Assembly: GCA_963377175.1 (NCBI GenBank)
Contig: CAUJNA010000569.1
Span: forward strand, 172,482 to 236,481
Direction: 5' to 3'
DNA from: Effrenium voratum
Taxonomy: Eukaryota; Sar; Dinophyceae; Suessiales; Symbiodiniaceae
Length of the DNA: 64,000 nucleotides
The translations under genes and the position numbers were made by a program. Below are positions 53,700 through 64,000 of the stretch, one piece after another. Position 1 is the first letter of the stretch; each line of letters opens with the position of its first letter. The notes under the pieces were generated by a model. It searched no databases. It was not told the DNA's origin and saw only the letters and a list, made by a program, of their open reading frames with translations.

Positions 53700-56600
53700 C
53701 TAAATTCAACACGACCACCATGGAACTACGAGGGCTCCAGGCTTTCTTTCAAGCCTTCTGTTTCTGCAAGGTTGCACCACAGCCTTGGGTCATTTGGCTT
53801 CATTTCTTTCCAAAACTTGTTAACTTGTTGAGCCCCCACATATGGTCCATCAGCCTTGGATAGCTGTCAAACATGGCAGCAACCAGCAAATGTGGAAGCA
53901 CAATTTTGCAATTCACCTATGTGGAAGGACTCGTTTCTTTGGAATCTAAATCTGGCATTCGCGATGCGATGGATGGGCTTTGCTTCAAGCCGCCCATTGC
54001 ACAATTAGAAATCTTGCCATGCGGCAACCTCAAGAGGTCTCGATGGCAGCGCTTCCCAAAAGTGCCAATGGCAGCCAGCTCCATGATGTCGTTGTAGTTC
54101 AAGCCGTCAAACCTATGCTGCTAGGGGGCCCATGTAGCTGCATGTGCCAGCTCTTGCAAACCTATGCTGCTAGCTTTTGGCACAAATTTGTAGGGCTTCC
54201 TTGCAAGCCTTTCCTTTTTTTAATCAGAAGAGCATCTGCTGCTTCCAGGTTCCGCTTAAGCCCTGGCATGGGTGAAGAAGTATGCCAGGAAAGTAACAGC
54301 CTGGTATAGCTTTCTTTCAAGCTGCAGAAATATAAAACGAACCTTGGGGCCACAACTGCAGTGTGCTATGATTTCAGACTGCTTGCCGAAGGAAACAGCT
54401 TGTGAACCCCACAGGAATTTTCAACAGGACTGCAACATCTGAATTAATGTTTAGTGTATATGTTTGAAGCGAAGCTTACCAAGTAAGAATAATAACGTTG
54501 CATTGTATGCCAAATAATCTAACATTTTCTACTGCTATATGACGTATTTCAATATGAGCCTGCGTCAAAAGTTATTATCAACTGAATTCGAACAGAAAAG
54601 CCCGATGTTGCGTGACATAAAAGATTGAACACATGCTGTTTTAAGACCTCTTTTGAATGCATGGTATGTCTTCTGTTTTTTTTTTTTATCTTACTGTTTG
54701 TTTACAGTCTAGGTTGTATAGCATATCTCACATTAGTCAACTTCTCCAGAGAGCTCCTTATTGCTTGCCTTTAGCACAGTGGCAGCTTTCGGCATTCTAA
54801 CTTGATGTCCTGGTCATCAAGTTTTCCAAGGCACCCCTGGTAGCCAGGATGGAGGCCAGGCTGCCCTCAAGAGACACTGTGCTTGCTCCAGACTTTTTGT
54901 TGCAAGCCTATTTGAGAAGCTCTATCTGCTTGTTGACCAAAGATGTCATTTTCCACAACTTACTTTAAACTTTACAACCAGCCTCATATTGGCTTGCTGC
55001 ACCAACTTGCTCTACCCATCTCTGTTCCTTGCCCAGCTTTTTTTTCTCCAACTCTGCCTTTTTTGCTTGCAGCGCTTCTTCCTTTTTCTTGTTTTGTTAA
55101 GCTTCCCCTTGGCCTTTACACTTTGTCTTATGTTTCAAGCCTATTGCTGCTTGCAAAGACATGCCATCACTTTCCTTGTCTTGACCGTCCTCTTCCTCAG
55201 TGTGTGCACTTTGATGGCTTTTTCCTTTCCCACTGGTCCTTGCAATTCTTTAGCTCCTTTTTCCTGGCAGGCACAAAGCCAGCCATGACCCTCTCCTGTG
55301 CTTCCTCTTCCCCATACCAAACCCACTGAAGCTTTAGCATCCCCCTTTGGCTTCAGTTTTCAACTAGTGAAGCCTGCATCTTTTCCTATTGTATTCGAAC
55401 TTTTCCACACAGACCCTGTGTTTTAGCTTCCTTGATTGCATTCCAACATTGCTGGTCTGTAAGGTGGCCTTCTTTCAGGCCCTGGATAACTTGGTTCAAG
55501 GTGTCATGTTGCTTTAGCTTCTGTCAAAACAATGAAGTGGTGTCAATGCCATCCTGTTCTTGGCTGGCTGCCTTTGGCTCTGCAGGCTTGCCCAGGCTTC
55601 CTTGGCTTGCTTCTTTTTGGCTTTCTTGCAAGCTTTGCTTTCTTGCAGGTCACCTGCCTGCTTTTGCCTCTATCGAACACTGACATCAGAGGCAGCTGGC
55701 ATTTGCATTGGCGTTTGATCTACGAAGGCTGCAGCACACACAATTTCACACAAACCCATTCCTCTGTGAGTTTCATGTGTTTTTGCTTGAATTTTATGTG
55801 AATTCTATGTAAGCACTTTGCAACATTCAAATAAACTTCACATAAAAACATTTCATGTGTTTTATGTGAATTCTATGTAAGCATTTGGAACATCAAGTTC
55901 ACATTAAAATGACATTAAAAAGGTTTAGTGAATCTTGTGTGAGTTCTATGTACTTCTCTATGCACAAGTCAAATAACATTCACATAAAGCACTTTTTTTT
56001 GAATTGTATGTGAATTCTGTGTATTTTGTGCAACATCCACATAAAATTCACATACAATTCACATAAAAACAGGTTTTGTAAAACAAGTCTTGAATTATAT
56101 GTGTTTGTTTTATGAGTGTTGTTTGTGGTGTCTTTGCAGCACATTGTTGGCCTGGTGCTTTACATAGAAGTTGCATGGGTTTGATATCCAGTGCTTTTTG
56201 CTTGTTAGAGTTCATTAAAGTTAGAGTGCGGCTTTCAATGGCATTCTTTGATGCATGCTTTCTTGTTCCCAACTGAACTCATGCTCATAGCAAATTACAA
56301 AGCACCAAAATATGCGTGCATCTATATTTGTATAATTATACACAATGTATATATTTATATACCAGCATATCATTCAACGCATACTAGCTTCCATTTTTTT
56401 GCCGCACTGATTGCCTGTGCCAAGGCAATGCTACCTAGTTTCTTTTGCAAAGGCCTTGTTATGCTTTCTTTCAAGCACCATTGCCTATCACTACTCCTAG
56501 CTGGCACCCAGGGCCTTTCAAGCATCTATTGTTGTGGAGTCCCTCAGCTCAGGGCATGCTTGCTTTTTCAAGCACCTTACATGGCCTTAGGGTCTGTCTA

Positions 56601-58050
56601 AGGCAGCAAAGAGAAAAGCTGGAAAAACAAAAGGAAGCGTTTTATAGGAAGAAGGCCCAAGAAGAAGGGTTTGAAGAAAAGCCGGTGGTCTTGAAGCCAA
56701 GGGAGGAGAGCGCTGCAAAGCCTGGCACCCCCTACTTCTCCTTCACAAAACAAGCCACCTGGCTAGTTTTCTTGCAAGCCTCAAGCCTCCAGAGACTCAG
56801 CCTCCAGCTGCTTTGTCCTCCCCCGTCTCTGCGAGCCCACTTGTTGCTCCAAAAATTGAAGCCTTCTTTCAGGCCCCTACAGCAGGGTCAGCATCTCTCT
56901 GTGCATTTCTGCCAAACCTGCTTTTCCTCCTGCTGGTAGGTGTCAATCTGGCTGCCCTGGCCTCTTTTCAGGCCTCCAATCTCCAACCATCATATCATCA
57001 GTTCCCTTTTCCTTTTCTTTGGTTTCCCTTTCCCCTTCTAGGCTTTCTTTCAAGCCCGGGCTGCCCTAGTATTCATTTTCTTGCCAGTTCCATTCCTGCC
57101 ATTCCTGCCACCATCCCATAACTGGTTGCAGGCTTTATTTCACCCCCTTTCACTAACAGCTTGACTTGAACAAAACAGGCAGCAGACACAACATGCAAGA
57201 CACGCAAGGCTACCTCAAAATGCTGGAGACCTCAACTCACACTAAACCATTCACCGTGCCAAAGTTATGCTATGCACATGCATTAGCATGTTTTATTCCT
57301 GTGTTCTTTGCCTGCTGTCCAGCTATGCACATTCCTTTATTCCAGCTCTGCTTCAAGCACCTGCCTTGCTGCAAGTCACATGCCTGAGTCAGGCTCAGCC
57401 TGCAGGTCTTGGCTTTCTTTCAAGCCCAACTGCTTTTTCAGCTTCTCTTCCCATTGCTCAAACCGTGCTGCCTTCTTTGCCAAAAAGGCATCCCTCTCAG
57501 CCAGGGGCTGCTCTTGCTGCTGGAAGTGCAGCTCCTCTAGTTGCAGTCTATTTGTCTTGCTTTGCTCCATCAACTGCCATGACTCAGCTTCCATTTGCTT
57601 CATCTTTCTCCACCTTGCTGAGCCCAACCCAAAATGCTAAACAAGCTGAGCAGTGGCAGCTGCTGCCAGCCTTGCCAAAAAGTCCCCTTTGAAGAGGCCC
57701 GCAGCAGCGGCAGCCATGCTTGCGTCACCAAGGCTTGCAAAAACCAGCGGTCTCCACAACCCATGCAACAACAGCAGGCTCTGCTAACTGGTCTGCTTAC
57801 AAAAAAGTACTTGCCACCAAGCGGTCCTACTTGCAGGGCAAGGTTGGCAGCAAGGCTGCTGGTGGGATGCAGCGAAAAGATGGGGGCTGACTTTCCTGGT
57901 GGGGCCCTCATCAACCAATTGTCAGGGCTTGCAACAAAGCCAAGCGTGACCAAAGATCAACTTTTGCAGCTCAGGCAGGGGCTGCTTTCAAAACATAAAG
58001 CTTGAAATAAAGCTTCGCCAATGGATACTGGTAATGTGCCCAGCTCCTTG
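53700..58050. other. Mosaic of exon-like pieces on both strands
   Basis: Minus strand: 54353-54162 (YTRLLLSWHTSSPMPGLKRN), about 55470-55390 (GLKEGHLTDQQCWNAIKEAK) and 57627-57376, a Gln/Glu-rich coiled coil (LEELHFQQQEQPLAERDAFL). Plus strand: 56590-56760 (LRQQREKLEKQKEAFYRKKA) and 57760-58005 (QQQQALLTGLLTKKYLPPSG, ending KHKA). Many minus-strand pieces carry GLKES/GLKEG-like residues because of the hairpin family. Gene limits cannot be drawn. T-rich runs on the plus strand make frames such as 54943-55329 doubtful. Confidence 0.4.
55770..56090 (+). repeat. AT-rich tandem repeat (TTTATGTGAATTCTATGT)
   Basis: Four to five units of about 60-65 bp containing CATGTGTTTTATGTGAATTC, a TATGTAAGCA step and CAACATTCAAATAAACTTCACATAAA-like sequence. 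Units are partly self-complementary (TTCACATAAAA against TTTTATGTGAA). Confidence 0.75.
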
Positions 58051-58089
58051 TGCCTGAACTATTTACAGAATGGTTCAGAGCAGCAGCAT

Positions 58090-58400
58090 GCAGGACACAA
58101 TGTGAAAAGCTCATAGAATTAAATGATTTTGGCCACTTTCAATTTAAACTAACCTTTGTAGACATTATTGAAATAATTGGTTCATCTACATATGTACATA
58201 TACTACTACACTGGCGACATACCCACACAGCATAGGAACACAATGTGAAAACAAGGGCTTTATAACATTGAATTGCTGTTTAAATTTGCAATTTAAACTG
58301 ACCTTTGTAAAACATATACTGTTTTTCTTGGTTTTAATTTAAATTCATCTTTGTAGAGCAGTACTGAATATATTAGACACACACATATATATATGAAAAT
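58090..58400 (+). repeat. AT-rich repeat with CAATTTAAACT(A/G)ACCTTTGTA units
   Basis: The word AATTTAAACT(A/G)ACCTTTGTA or a close variant (AATTTAAATTCATCTTTGTA) occurs at about 58141, 58291 and 58339, with shared ACACAATGTGAAAA (58093, 58240) and ACACTGG flanks. A TATATATA run lies near 58387. Confidence 0.65.
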
Positions 58401-58502
58401 ACTACACTGGTAGCGTGGTACGGCACTCTGGTACGATGGAGCGGCTCCACATTTGCACAACATGCTTACAAGTGACAAAAGCTATGATTGTAAGACGTAA
58501 GA

Positions 58503-61500
58503 CTAAGACTTCTGGCTTCCCCAGTCACTGACACCATTTGCCCGAGCGAGCCCCAAAGGCCCCACAGAGAGCGGCATCACTCTTGTTTTTGCTGCGATGG
58601 CATCGCCCCTGGTATGTGTCTCGGTGGCTTTCTCAGCGTCAGTCTGATCGGAAATGTCGGGCGGATATCCTGAGTTCAGCCACGTCCCTCGATTCAACAA
58701 ACGTTGGCTCATCAACAACAAGGCAACCTGAGACGACCTAATCGGCTGAACTGAACCATGTGTCCGATCCAGCATGTCTTCAATCACGCCCAGCCCCTGC
58801 AAGTCGCTCGCAGAGGAATACTCGAGAGAGCAAACGATGGCCATTTGCAGCGCCGCCGCGATCGAAGAAGGAAAGCTGGAGCCATGTGTATGCGGGACAT
58901 CAACAAACTATCAATGTGGCAGGTGTTGGAGCGTACGCAGGCACTTGCATACTCACACAAGATCTGAGGGATATGCGCATTTCCGGCCAAGTCTTGGCAT
59001 TGATTGCTGGCAGCTCGGTCTCACACTGTGTTCCCTGCAGTCGCAACGGCTCCACGCCCAGCAAAAGGCGCTGTCTTTGGAAGTCCCACACAGTGCCAGA
59101 TGGTAGGATTGTTGGAGCGACCTGCAAGGCAGAAAAGACCAACCGAAAACACGTGGGTTTTGCAACGGCCTTCCGCAACAAAATGCAAAGTTCAAGCCAT
59201 AATGCCCACGATAAGCTGAAGAAATCTCCGCTAACTTGATGCGGGCACAATGTTCCATAGGCTCACAATGTCAACATTGAATGTGCGCAAGTCAAGCTCT
59301 ACGCAGCCCGGCACAATAGCATAGCATAGCATAGCATAGCATATCGCATGGCATGGCATAGCTTAGCTTAGTTTAGCTTAGCTTATTGTGAGTAGTCGGG
59401 ACGCAACCCCGTCACAAGCGGGACTGTGTTTCAACACCGGCACCGCCTCCTCGGAACTGACCGGCGTGCGGTTCGCCGAGTGGTACAAGTCAGCAAGCCG
59501 AAGCGGTGGCTGCCCCGACGATCGCCGGGTGTGGTTGGACGCGTCCACAAAGCCAAGGATCTGCCCAGGGCAGTGGCACCGTCACGGGATGTTACGGGTT
59601 ACGTGTTATGAACTGTTATGATTCCGACTATGACATCCTCAAAAAGGCCCAACTCAAATGTAACCAACATATGACATATGTCAAATGTAATCACCCAGGG
59701 ATCAAGGAAGCAAGCCATTGTTGGCATGGAACACTAGCGGCGGTTTTTGGCGCCTTGCTCCGCCCCCCCCCCCCCCCGCGAAGCCAGGCTGCCTAAACAA
59801 GTTTGTTCCCAACTCCTCCCAAACAAGCGGGGAAAGGGAACAAGAAATCCAAAATCAGCTGCATTACAACGTCACCCCGCTCCAACTACACAAGCAGCGC
59901 CTGGGGGATTGCTGTTAATGGAACAATCCGCCGACGCCTTTGGCGCGTGTAGAATAGACGGTCAGGACTCTGCATAGTGTCTCTCAAGCGTACTATGCCC
60001 AAAGGCTTCCGTGAACAACACATTTCGATTTCACCCAACGCTTGGCGGCCCGAAGCATGTAAATGTAACATGTAAATTTAACTGGTCAAATGTTGATGGC
60101 ACGTTGGCTCCGTCTGAAAGGCGTGTGTTGGGGCTACGGAAGGGTGGGGCTTACACACGCGGGAACGACACACACACATTACCGCGATTACACTGCCTCG
60201 GTGGTGTGAGTTACGTTAGTTAGTTGTTAGTAGCTGGCAGCTCCCAAAATCGAACAACATTGCGACGTGTTGCGACGTGTCTCCAACTGGCTGAGTCATC
60301 ATCGTGAATCTTGGAGGTCAATCTTTGGAGCATTCGCAAGGGGGGTTGATATGAACCGTGGTTTGGCTTGTAGAAATGTGTGGTTGTCGCAGTTGGCGGG
60401 GGTTGGTAGTGCGCAGGTGTGCTTGGCTGACGCATTACAAAGTGGACACTGCATATATCAGCGCCTTGATTCGATGGCTTGCCAGTCTCAGTTACCAGCA
60501 CATCAAGCCTGCGTCCCCAGCAAAGGTCAACATGGCAGATCACGTAAAACGGTTAGAGTCTCGGTTGGAGTCAGAGTTTGGCGAGGCTGCTAATGCGTCG
60601 GCGGATCGCGTGGTGGATTCAGTTCGTGGCAACATGGCATCTGGCCGGCCTCCTGCTCGCGAGCCGGAAGAGTCTGGAACCACCGGTTAGCTTGCAGCGC
60701 GTCGGACACTCTGACTGGCCACGCCATGTCGCCTTGCTGCGAAAAGTGCCGACGCAGCAGTGCGTAACACAGCGTGTGCGTGTGTGTGTGTGTCAGCCTC
60801 TTCGTATCTCACTGGGTCACATAACGAGTTTGGTTTCAATCATTGATGCACCAGGTCCAGGTCACCAACTCGTTGGCCCAAGGGGACAAACTAGGAATAC
60901 GAGCGAAGTTGGTAGCCAAGCAGATCCACTTGAAGTTTGTGGGCACACATGTGGCTTATGTACACACGGGCCAGTTTTGCCTGACAATGTGTTGCGAATA
61001 TTGCTCACCTATGGGGCTAGGACCCTTGGACTTTAACTAGCACGACACCCCTCGCAGTGGTCCAGTCCCGAAATCAAACTAAGGTCAAGCCAAGAAACGT
61101 GCTGTGGCCAAGCTCATGTGCAGAGGTTTCCGTTTCTAGTCTGGATGGGCGCGCTGCTCTTGCTGTCGCCGGTCTCGGTCAGCCCGGGTCGTCTCACGAC
61201 GTTGCAGCTCTTCGTCCACAAGCGCGTCGTCGTCATCGAGGAGAAAATGATCCTCAGGAGCCGCGCGAGCACCATCTTTTGGTCACAAACTATGCGTGAT
61301 TGCGTTGCGTGACACACTAACATCCACGTCGGATTAATCAGAACAACCGTGCGGGTCGGAGGGCCCTCCTGGAAGGGACCAAATGTCACTACAAAGATCT
61401 GGGCGATGCGCTGTACATGATGTGTGACATGTGCATGTGTCACGTTGACCGGCAGGTGTCAACAATCAAGGTTCAAGATAATCAGCATCAGTGCAACACC

Positions 61501-62648
61501 GATACAATTAACCGCCAAGGCCGCCAAGCTGCCACTGGCGGCGGGTCCACCTTGCAATGGGGCAGGTATGTGCTGATGGCCATGTCGAGGATCTGGTCTG
61601 GCGTGCTCAACAATTCAAAGCTCGCCCGCTCTGCGCGTACACCCAAGATGAACAGCTGCTCTCGTCGCTGCGGAAGGGCAAAGTCTGATGCCCGAAGAAA
61701 ATTGTGTTTGGGCTGCGGGCGCCACATGGCGGCACACAAGCCTCTGCAAACACGGGTGTGAATGCACGTGTTGTTCAGCCACGATTCGGGTCACATACCC
61801 TGATTCACGCAAAGCTTTCGCTATCATGGCCCCATTCGAATCGTCTGCGGTGCAATCGCCCAAGTCCACATTTTCCAGACCTATCCACAGTGGTCAATGT
61901 TGCCTGCGAATGTCCGGAAAGAACTGGACTCCTGACGCAAGAGCAGCTGCGGGCAGCGACAAAAGGTGCATCACGAGCTCCTGATTTCGGTCTACCATTG
62001 CTTTCTTGAACGTAGGCAAGTCGTTCTGCAATTTTGACAGCGACTTGCATGAAAAGCCGCTTCCGAACGCGAAGGGATGAGGGTGCAGTGCCTGGGCCAA
62101 AACGACGTGCGTGAGCAAACCAAACACAAATTACATGAATGGTTGCGCTGTCTGACGCCAACCAGCCAATGTTCATTGTTGACAGGTTGCGCATGCTTTG
62201 CTGTGGCGCACACAGTACGCAGCTCTGCGTCGGCCATGGTGGTGACATCGGCAAACAAGCAGGTGGAGCGGTCCGGAAGCACATGCGTGGAGAGCAGCGG
62301 CTACTTCCACTTCTCACATTCGCAAACAAAGTCTTCGTCGACCTGGCGTGGCCCAGCGTCCTAGCATGGACGGATTATGTTTTCAGGCAACATGCCCGAC
62401 GTCAAGCGTGTCAGGGATTCCTCAAAATCGGCATTACCCCCTGTGGCAATGTCCCCCAACGAGTTGGCAACGCAGCTCAGGGATAGCTCGAAGTTGCCCG
62501 TGCCGCTGCATGTCGACCCTGCCCTCCAATTCTTCGGCACGTTCGCCAACCTGTCCGTGGTTCCTGGAATTCTGCAAGCTCGCCGAGCCAAGACCTGAAG
62601 GCAATGGGGTTTGTACCCTGCCCTGACGTGTTCATGACATTGACACAC
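58503..62648 (-). CDS. C5-cytosine methyltransferase-like gene, multi-exon or decaying
   Basis: Blocks on the minus strand follow the order of a C5 methyltransferase. 62523-62400: GSTCSGTGNFELSLSCVAN (motif I). 62340-62160: VDEDFVCECEKWK, then LFADVTTMADAELRTVC and NNEHWLVGV. 62061-61980: GFSCKSLSKLQNDLPTFKKA, at the place of motif IV, with SC instead of PC. 61867-61792: DDSNGAMIAKALRESGYV. 61681-61640: ALPQRREQLFILGVR (motif VIII). 61262-61139: an acidic LLDDDDALVDEELQRR block. 59115-59026: PTILPSGTVWDFQRQRLLLG, then EPLRLQGTQ (TRD/motif X). 58995-58958: DLAGNAHIPQIL. 58865-58503: a final frame MAIVCSLEYSSASDLQGLG. The frame changes between blocks fit introns, but a TAG interrupts the second block at 62301-62303 and exact splice sites were not all found. 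Replacement of the catalytic PPC/PC by SC argues against ordinary catalysis. Confidence 0.55.
59317..59385 (+). repeat. ATAGC/TTAGC pentamer microsatellite
   Basis: ATAGCATAGCATAGC changes into CATGGCATGGC and then TTAGCTTAGTTTAGC. It lies within the presumed intron of the minus-strand methyltransferase-like gene. Confidence 0.9.
59386..61130. other. Presumed intron or intergenic DNA, with a poly-C tract
   Basis: A C14-15 run lies near 59763-59777. The plus strand at 60530-60690 (MADHVKRLESRLESEFGEAA) and the minus strand at 60543-60300 (a Pro/Thr-rich frame) are both protein-like and overlap, so at most one is real. A short GT microsatellite lies at about 60775-60795. Nothing is recognised. 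Confidence 0.3.
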
Positions 62649-62649
62649 A

Positions 62650-63585
62650 TCATATACATAACCACTTAGCCTTTAACTTATCAGTTCACTGTCACAGAGA
62701 TGGCACGGGCCCTGCGTCATAAGTCATGTCCGACAGGCAATGGCATCCGGCCTGGGTGAAAGAAGTGTGTTTGCTTGTTACTTGACTCGGGAGCAGCTGC
62801 GGACCAGGAGCCCACTGCGCTTCATGTATATCTTCGTTTTCTACTGAGCCAGGTTAGCCGCAATGAGGCGCGGTGTGGAAATGCACCGGCTTATGGTGCA
62901 CGCTAATGATTCGGACGTTGGAAACCAATTCCCTCACTCTTCGGACAGGATGACAGTTGCGTTTGTGACATCATCGGTCGCATTGTGCAAACTATCCAGC
63001 AGAAGGAGGGCTCCACCAACCATGCTGAGACTTGGACACGTATCCATGACCCCCCTCAAGCCAACTGAGCACATATGTGTTGCTTAAGCTTGTGGCGCTC
63101 GGTCCGAACTAAGGTCCCTACCACCAAGGACACTGGGCCGGACGAACAGCTCGACATGTCTGAGTTCATTGGACTGTCCGCAAACACAGACTGTCCTGCT
63201 TTGGGCTCGCCCTGTGCACCGTGCGCACGAGCGTGTCATACATAATGTTGAGGTCCTATGTACACATGGACATACGCCAGTCAATGTCCATTGTCTGATA
63301 AGTATGGACTTCCCCGACAAACGGTCAGAAGGTCAGAAGCAGCACAAGCAGTAAGGGAGGAGGGCAAGACCGCAGCACGGGACAAGGGGGGGTTGGGGCG
63401 AGGGCGGTGGGCAACAAACGCGGATAAAGCCCCATCAGCCGCGGGCTACGCTCACTAACCCGGCGCAAGCTTAGCGAGAGCGGCCAATAGCTTCGCCAGA
63501 ATCAACATCATTCAAAACATAATGGTGCACGCTGGCAGGTGTTTGCAACCATGACTGGCAAGGGCAAACGCAGGCACACTTGGCA
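62650..63585. other. Unassigned stretch
   Basis: Short frames without motifs on both strands. Possibly upstream sequence of the minus-strand methyltransferase-like gene; no spliced-leader relic or promoter element could be identified. Confidence 0.3.
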
Positions 63586-63599
63586 AACAAGATGAACCC

Positions 63600-63835
63600 G
63601 CGCACAAAGGAAACGCGCACACGCGCACAAACACACGCACACACACACAACACACACACACACGCAACACACAAAACACACACAACACACACACAACACA
63701 CAATACACACACATGCCACACACACACACGCACAGCACACACAACACACACACACACACGCACCGCACGCCAGACACACAAACACACACACACACAGACA
63801 TACGCCACACACACACACACTTACACTGACACAAC
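63600..63835 (+). repeat. CA-rich microsatellite
   Basis: ACACAC runs with GCACAC, ACAACAC and ATACAC interruptions. His/Thr-rich (plus) and Cys/Val-rich (minus) frames are artefacts. Confidence 0.95.
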
Positions 63836-64000
63836 AGAGACAGCCGCAAACGCCTCCACAGCCTGAGGGCTGGCACACGTCCAATCAAAACCTGGGAATC
63901 CTTGATAATGAGCGAGAGCAAATGTGGCAAAGCAACAACCAAAAAGAACCATCTCAGCAGTCAGCTGACATAACGGGATCAATAATCATCAGAATATGAA

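Larger units (their letters stand above)
52972..57426. repeat. Family of small hairpins: variable stem, TCTTTC loop
   Basis: Plus-strand copies: 53739-53756 (AGGCTT/AAGCCT), 54308-54323 (AGCTT/AAGCT), 55466-55481 (GGCCT/AGGCC), 56462-56477 (TGCTT/AAGCA), 56861-56874 (GCCT/AGGC), 57041-57056 and 57411-57426 (GGCTT/AAGCC). A minus-strand copy lies at 52972-52989 (one G-T pair) and an imperfect copy at 53613-53630. Loop variants lie at 55620-55633 (TCTTGC), 56561-56574 (TTTC) and 56959-56974 (CTTTTC). Stems change in compensatory fashion while the loop is constant. Confidence 0.75.

Noticed and set aside
54943..55329. Hydrophobic Phe/Leu/Ser-rich plus-strand frame
   Set aside because: Typical of the antisense of Lys/Glu-rich or T-rich intronic sequence; no transmembrane protein family pattern could be recognised.
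63471..63999. Cys/Val-rich and His/Thr-rich frames
   Set aside because: Products of a CA-rich microsatellite.

Overview
The window looks like nuclear DNA of a dinoflagellate, most likely a Symbiodiniaceae-type genome. Coding density is low, microsatellites and degenerate plant-type telomere-like CCCTAAAC tracts are abundant, and the recognisable proteins are families I associate with dinoflagellate mobile DNA: Ty1/copia fragments, C5-methyltransferase-like genes, a DUF7869-like DDE protein and an SPPC methyltransferase-like protein. No rRNA, tRNA, CRISPR array or bacterial-style operon was found. The assignment comes from recalled family resemblance and was not checked by a search.

The centrepiece is an apparently intact mobile element of about 11.66 kb (33432-45091). 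It is bounded by a perfect 30-bp terminal inverted repeat and all its genes lie on the plus strand. In order they are a 2H-phosphoesterase-like protein, an 820-residue DDE-type protein with a GHTH...D signature, a stand-alone protein with an SPPC motif, a large protein of about 1,150 residues read across an 80-bp GT-AG intron, a short hypothetical exon, and an exon with a RapZ C-terminal-like (or CX5R phosphatase-like) signature. The same interval holds twenty perfect palindromes built on GGCTAGCC. Their arms differ from copy to copy but stay self-complementary. Only one bare 8-bp copy was found in the other 52 kb.

Left of the element (1-33 kb) is a repeat graveyard: a foldback element (304-2445), a decayed C5-methyltransferase fragment (4.7-5.1 kb), tandem arrays (5.5-6.3 and 9.6-10.4 kb), a scrambled copia element (12.0-14.5 kb), a long GTT microsatellite (16.5-17.0 kb), paired compound repeats with telomere-like cores (17.0-20.0 kb) and a 1.5-kb-arm inverted duplication carrying copia sequence (22.7-26.4 kb).

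Right of the element, 45-51.7 kb is mostly repeats and unassigned sequence. From 51.7 to 58 kb there are short exon-like stretches on both strands and a second family of small hairpins (constant TCTTTC loop, covarying stems). From 58.5 to 62.65 kb the minus strand carries dispersed blocks of a C5-methyltransferase-like gene or pseudogene (motif I, a GFSCKSLS block, motif VIII, the TRD/motif X end and a DLAGNA block). The window ends in a CA-rich microsatellite. Most exon boundaries are estimates, and only the genes inside the 11.66-kb element have long uninterrupted reading frames.
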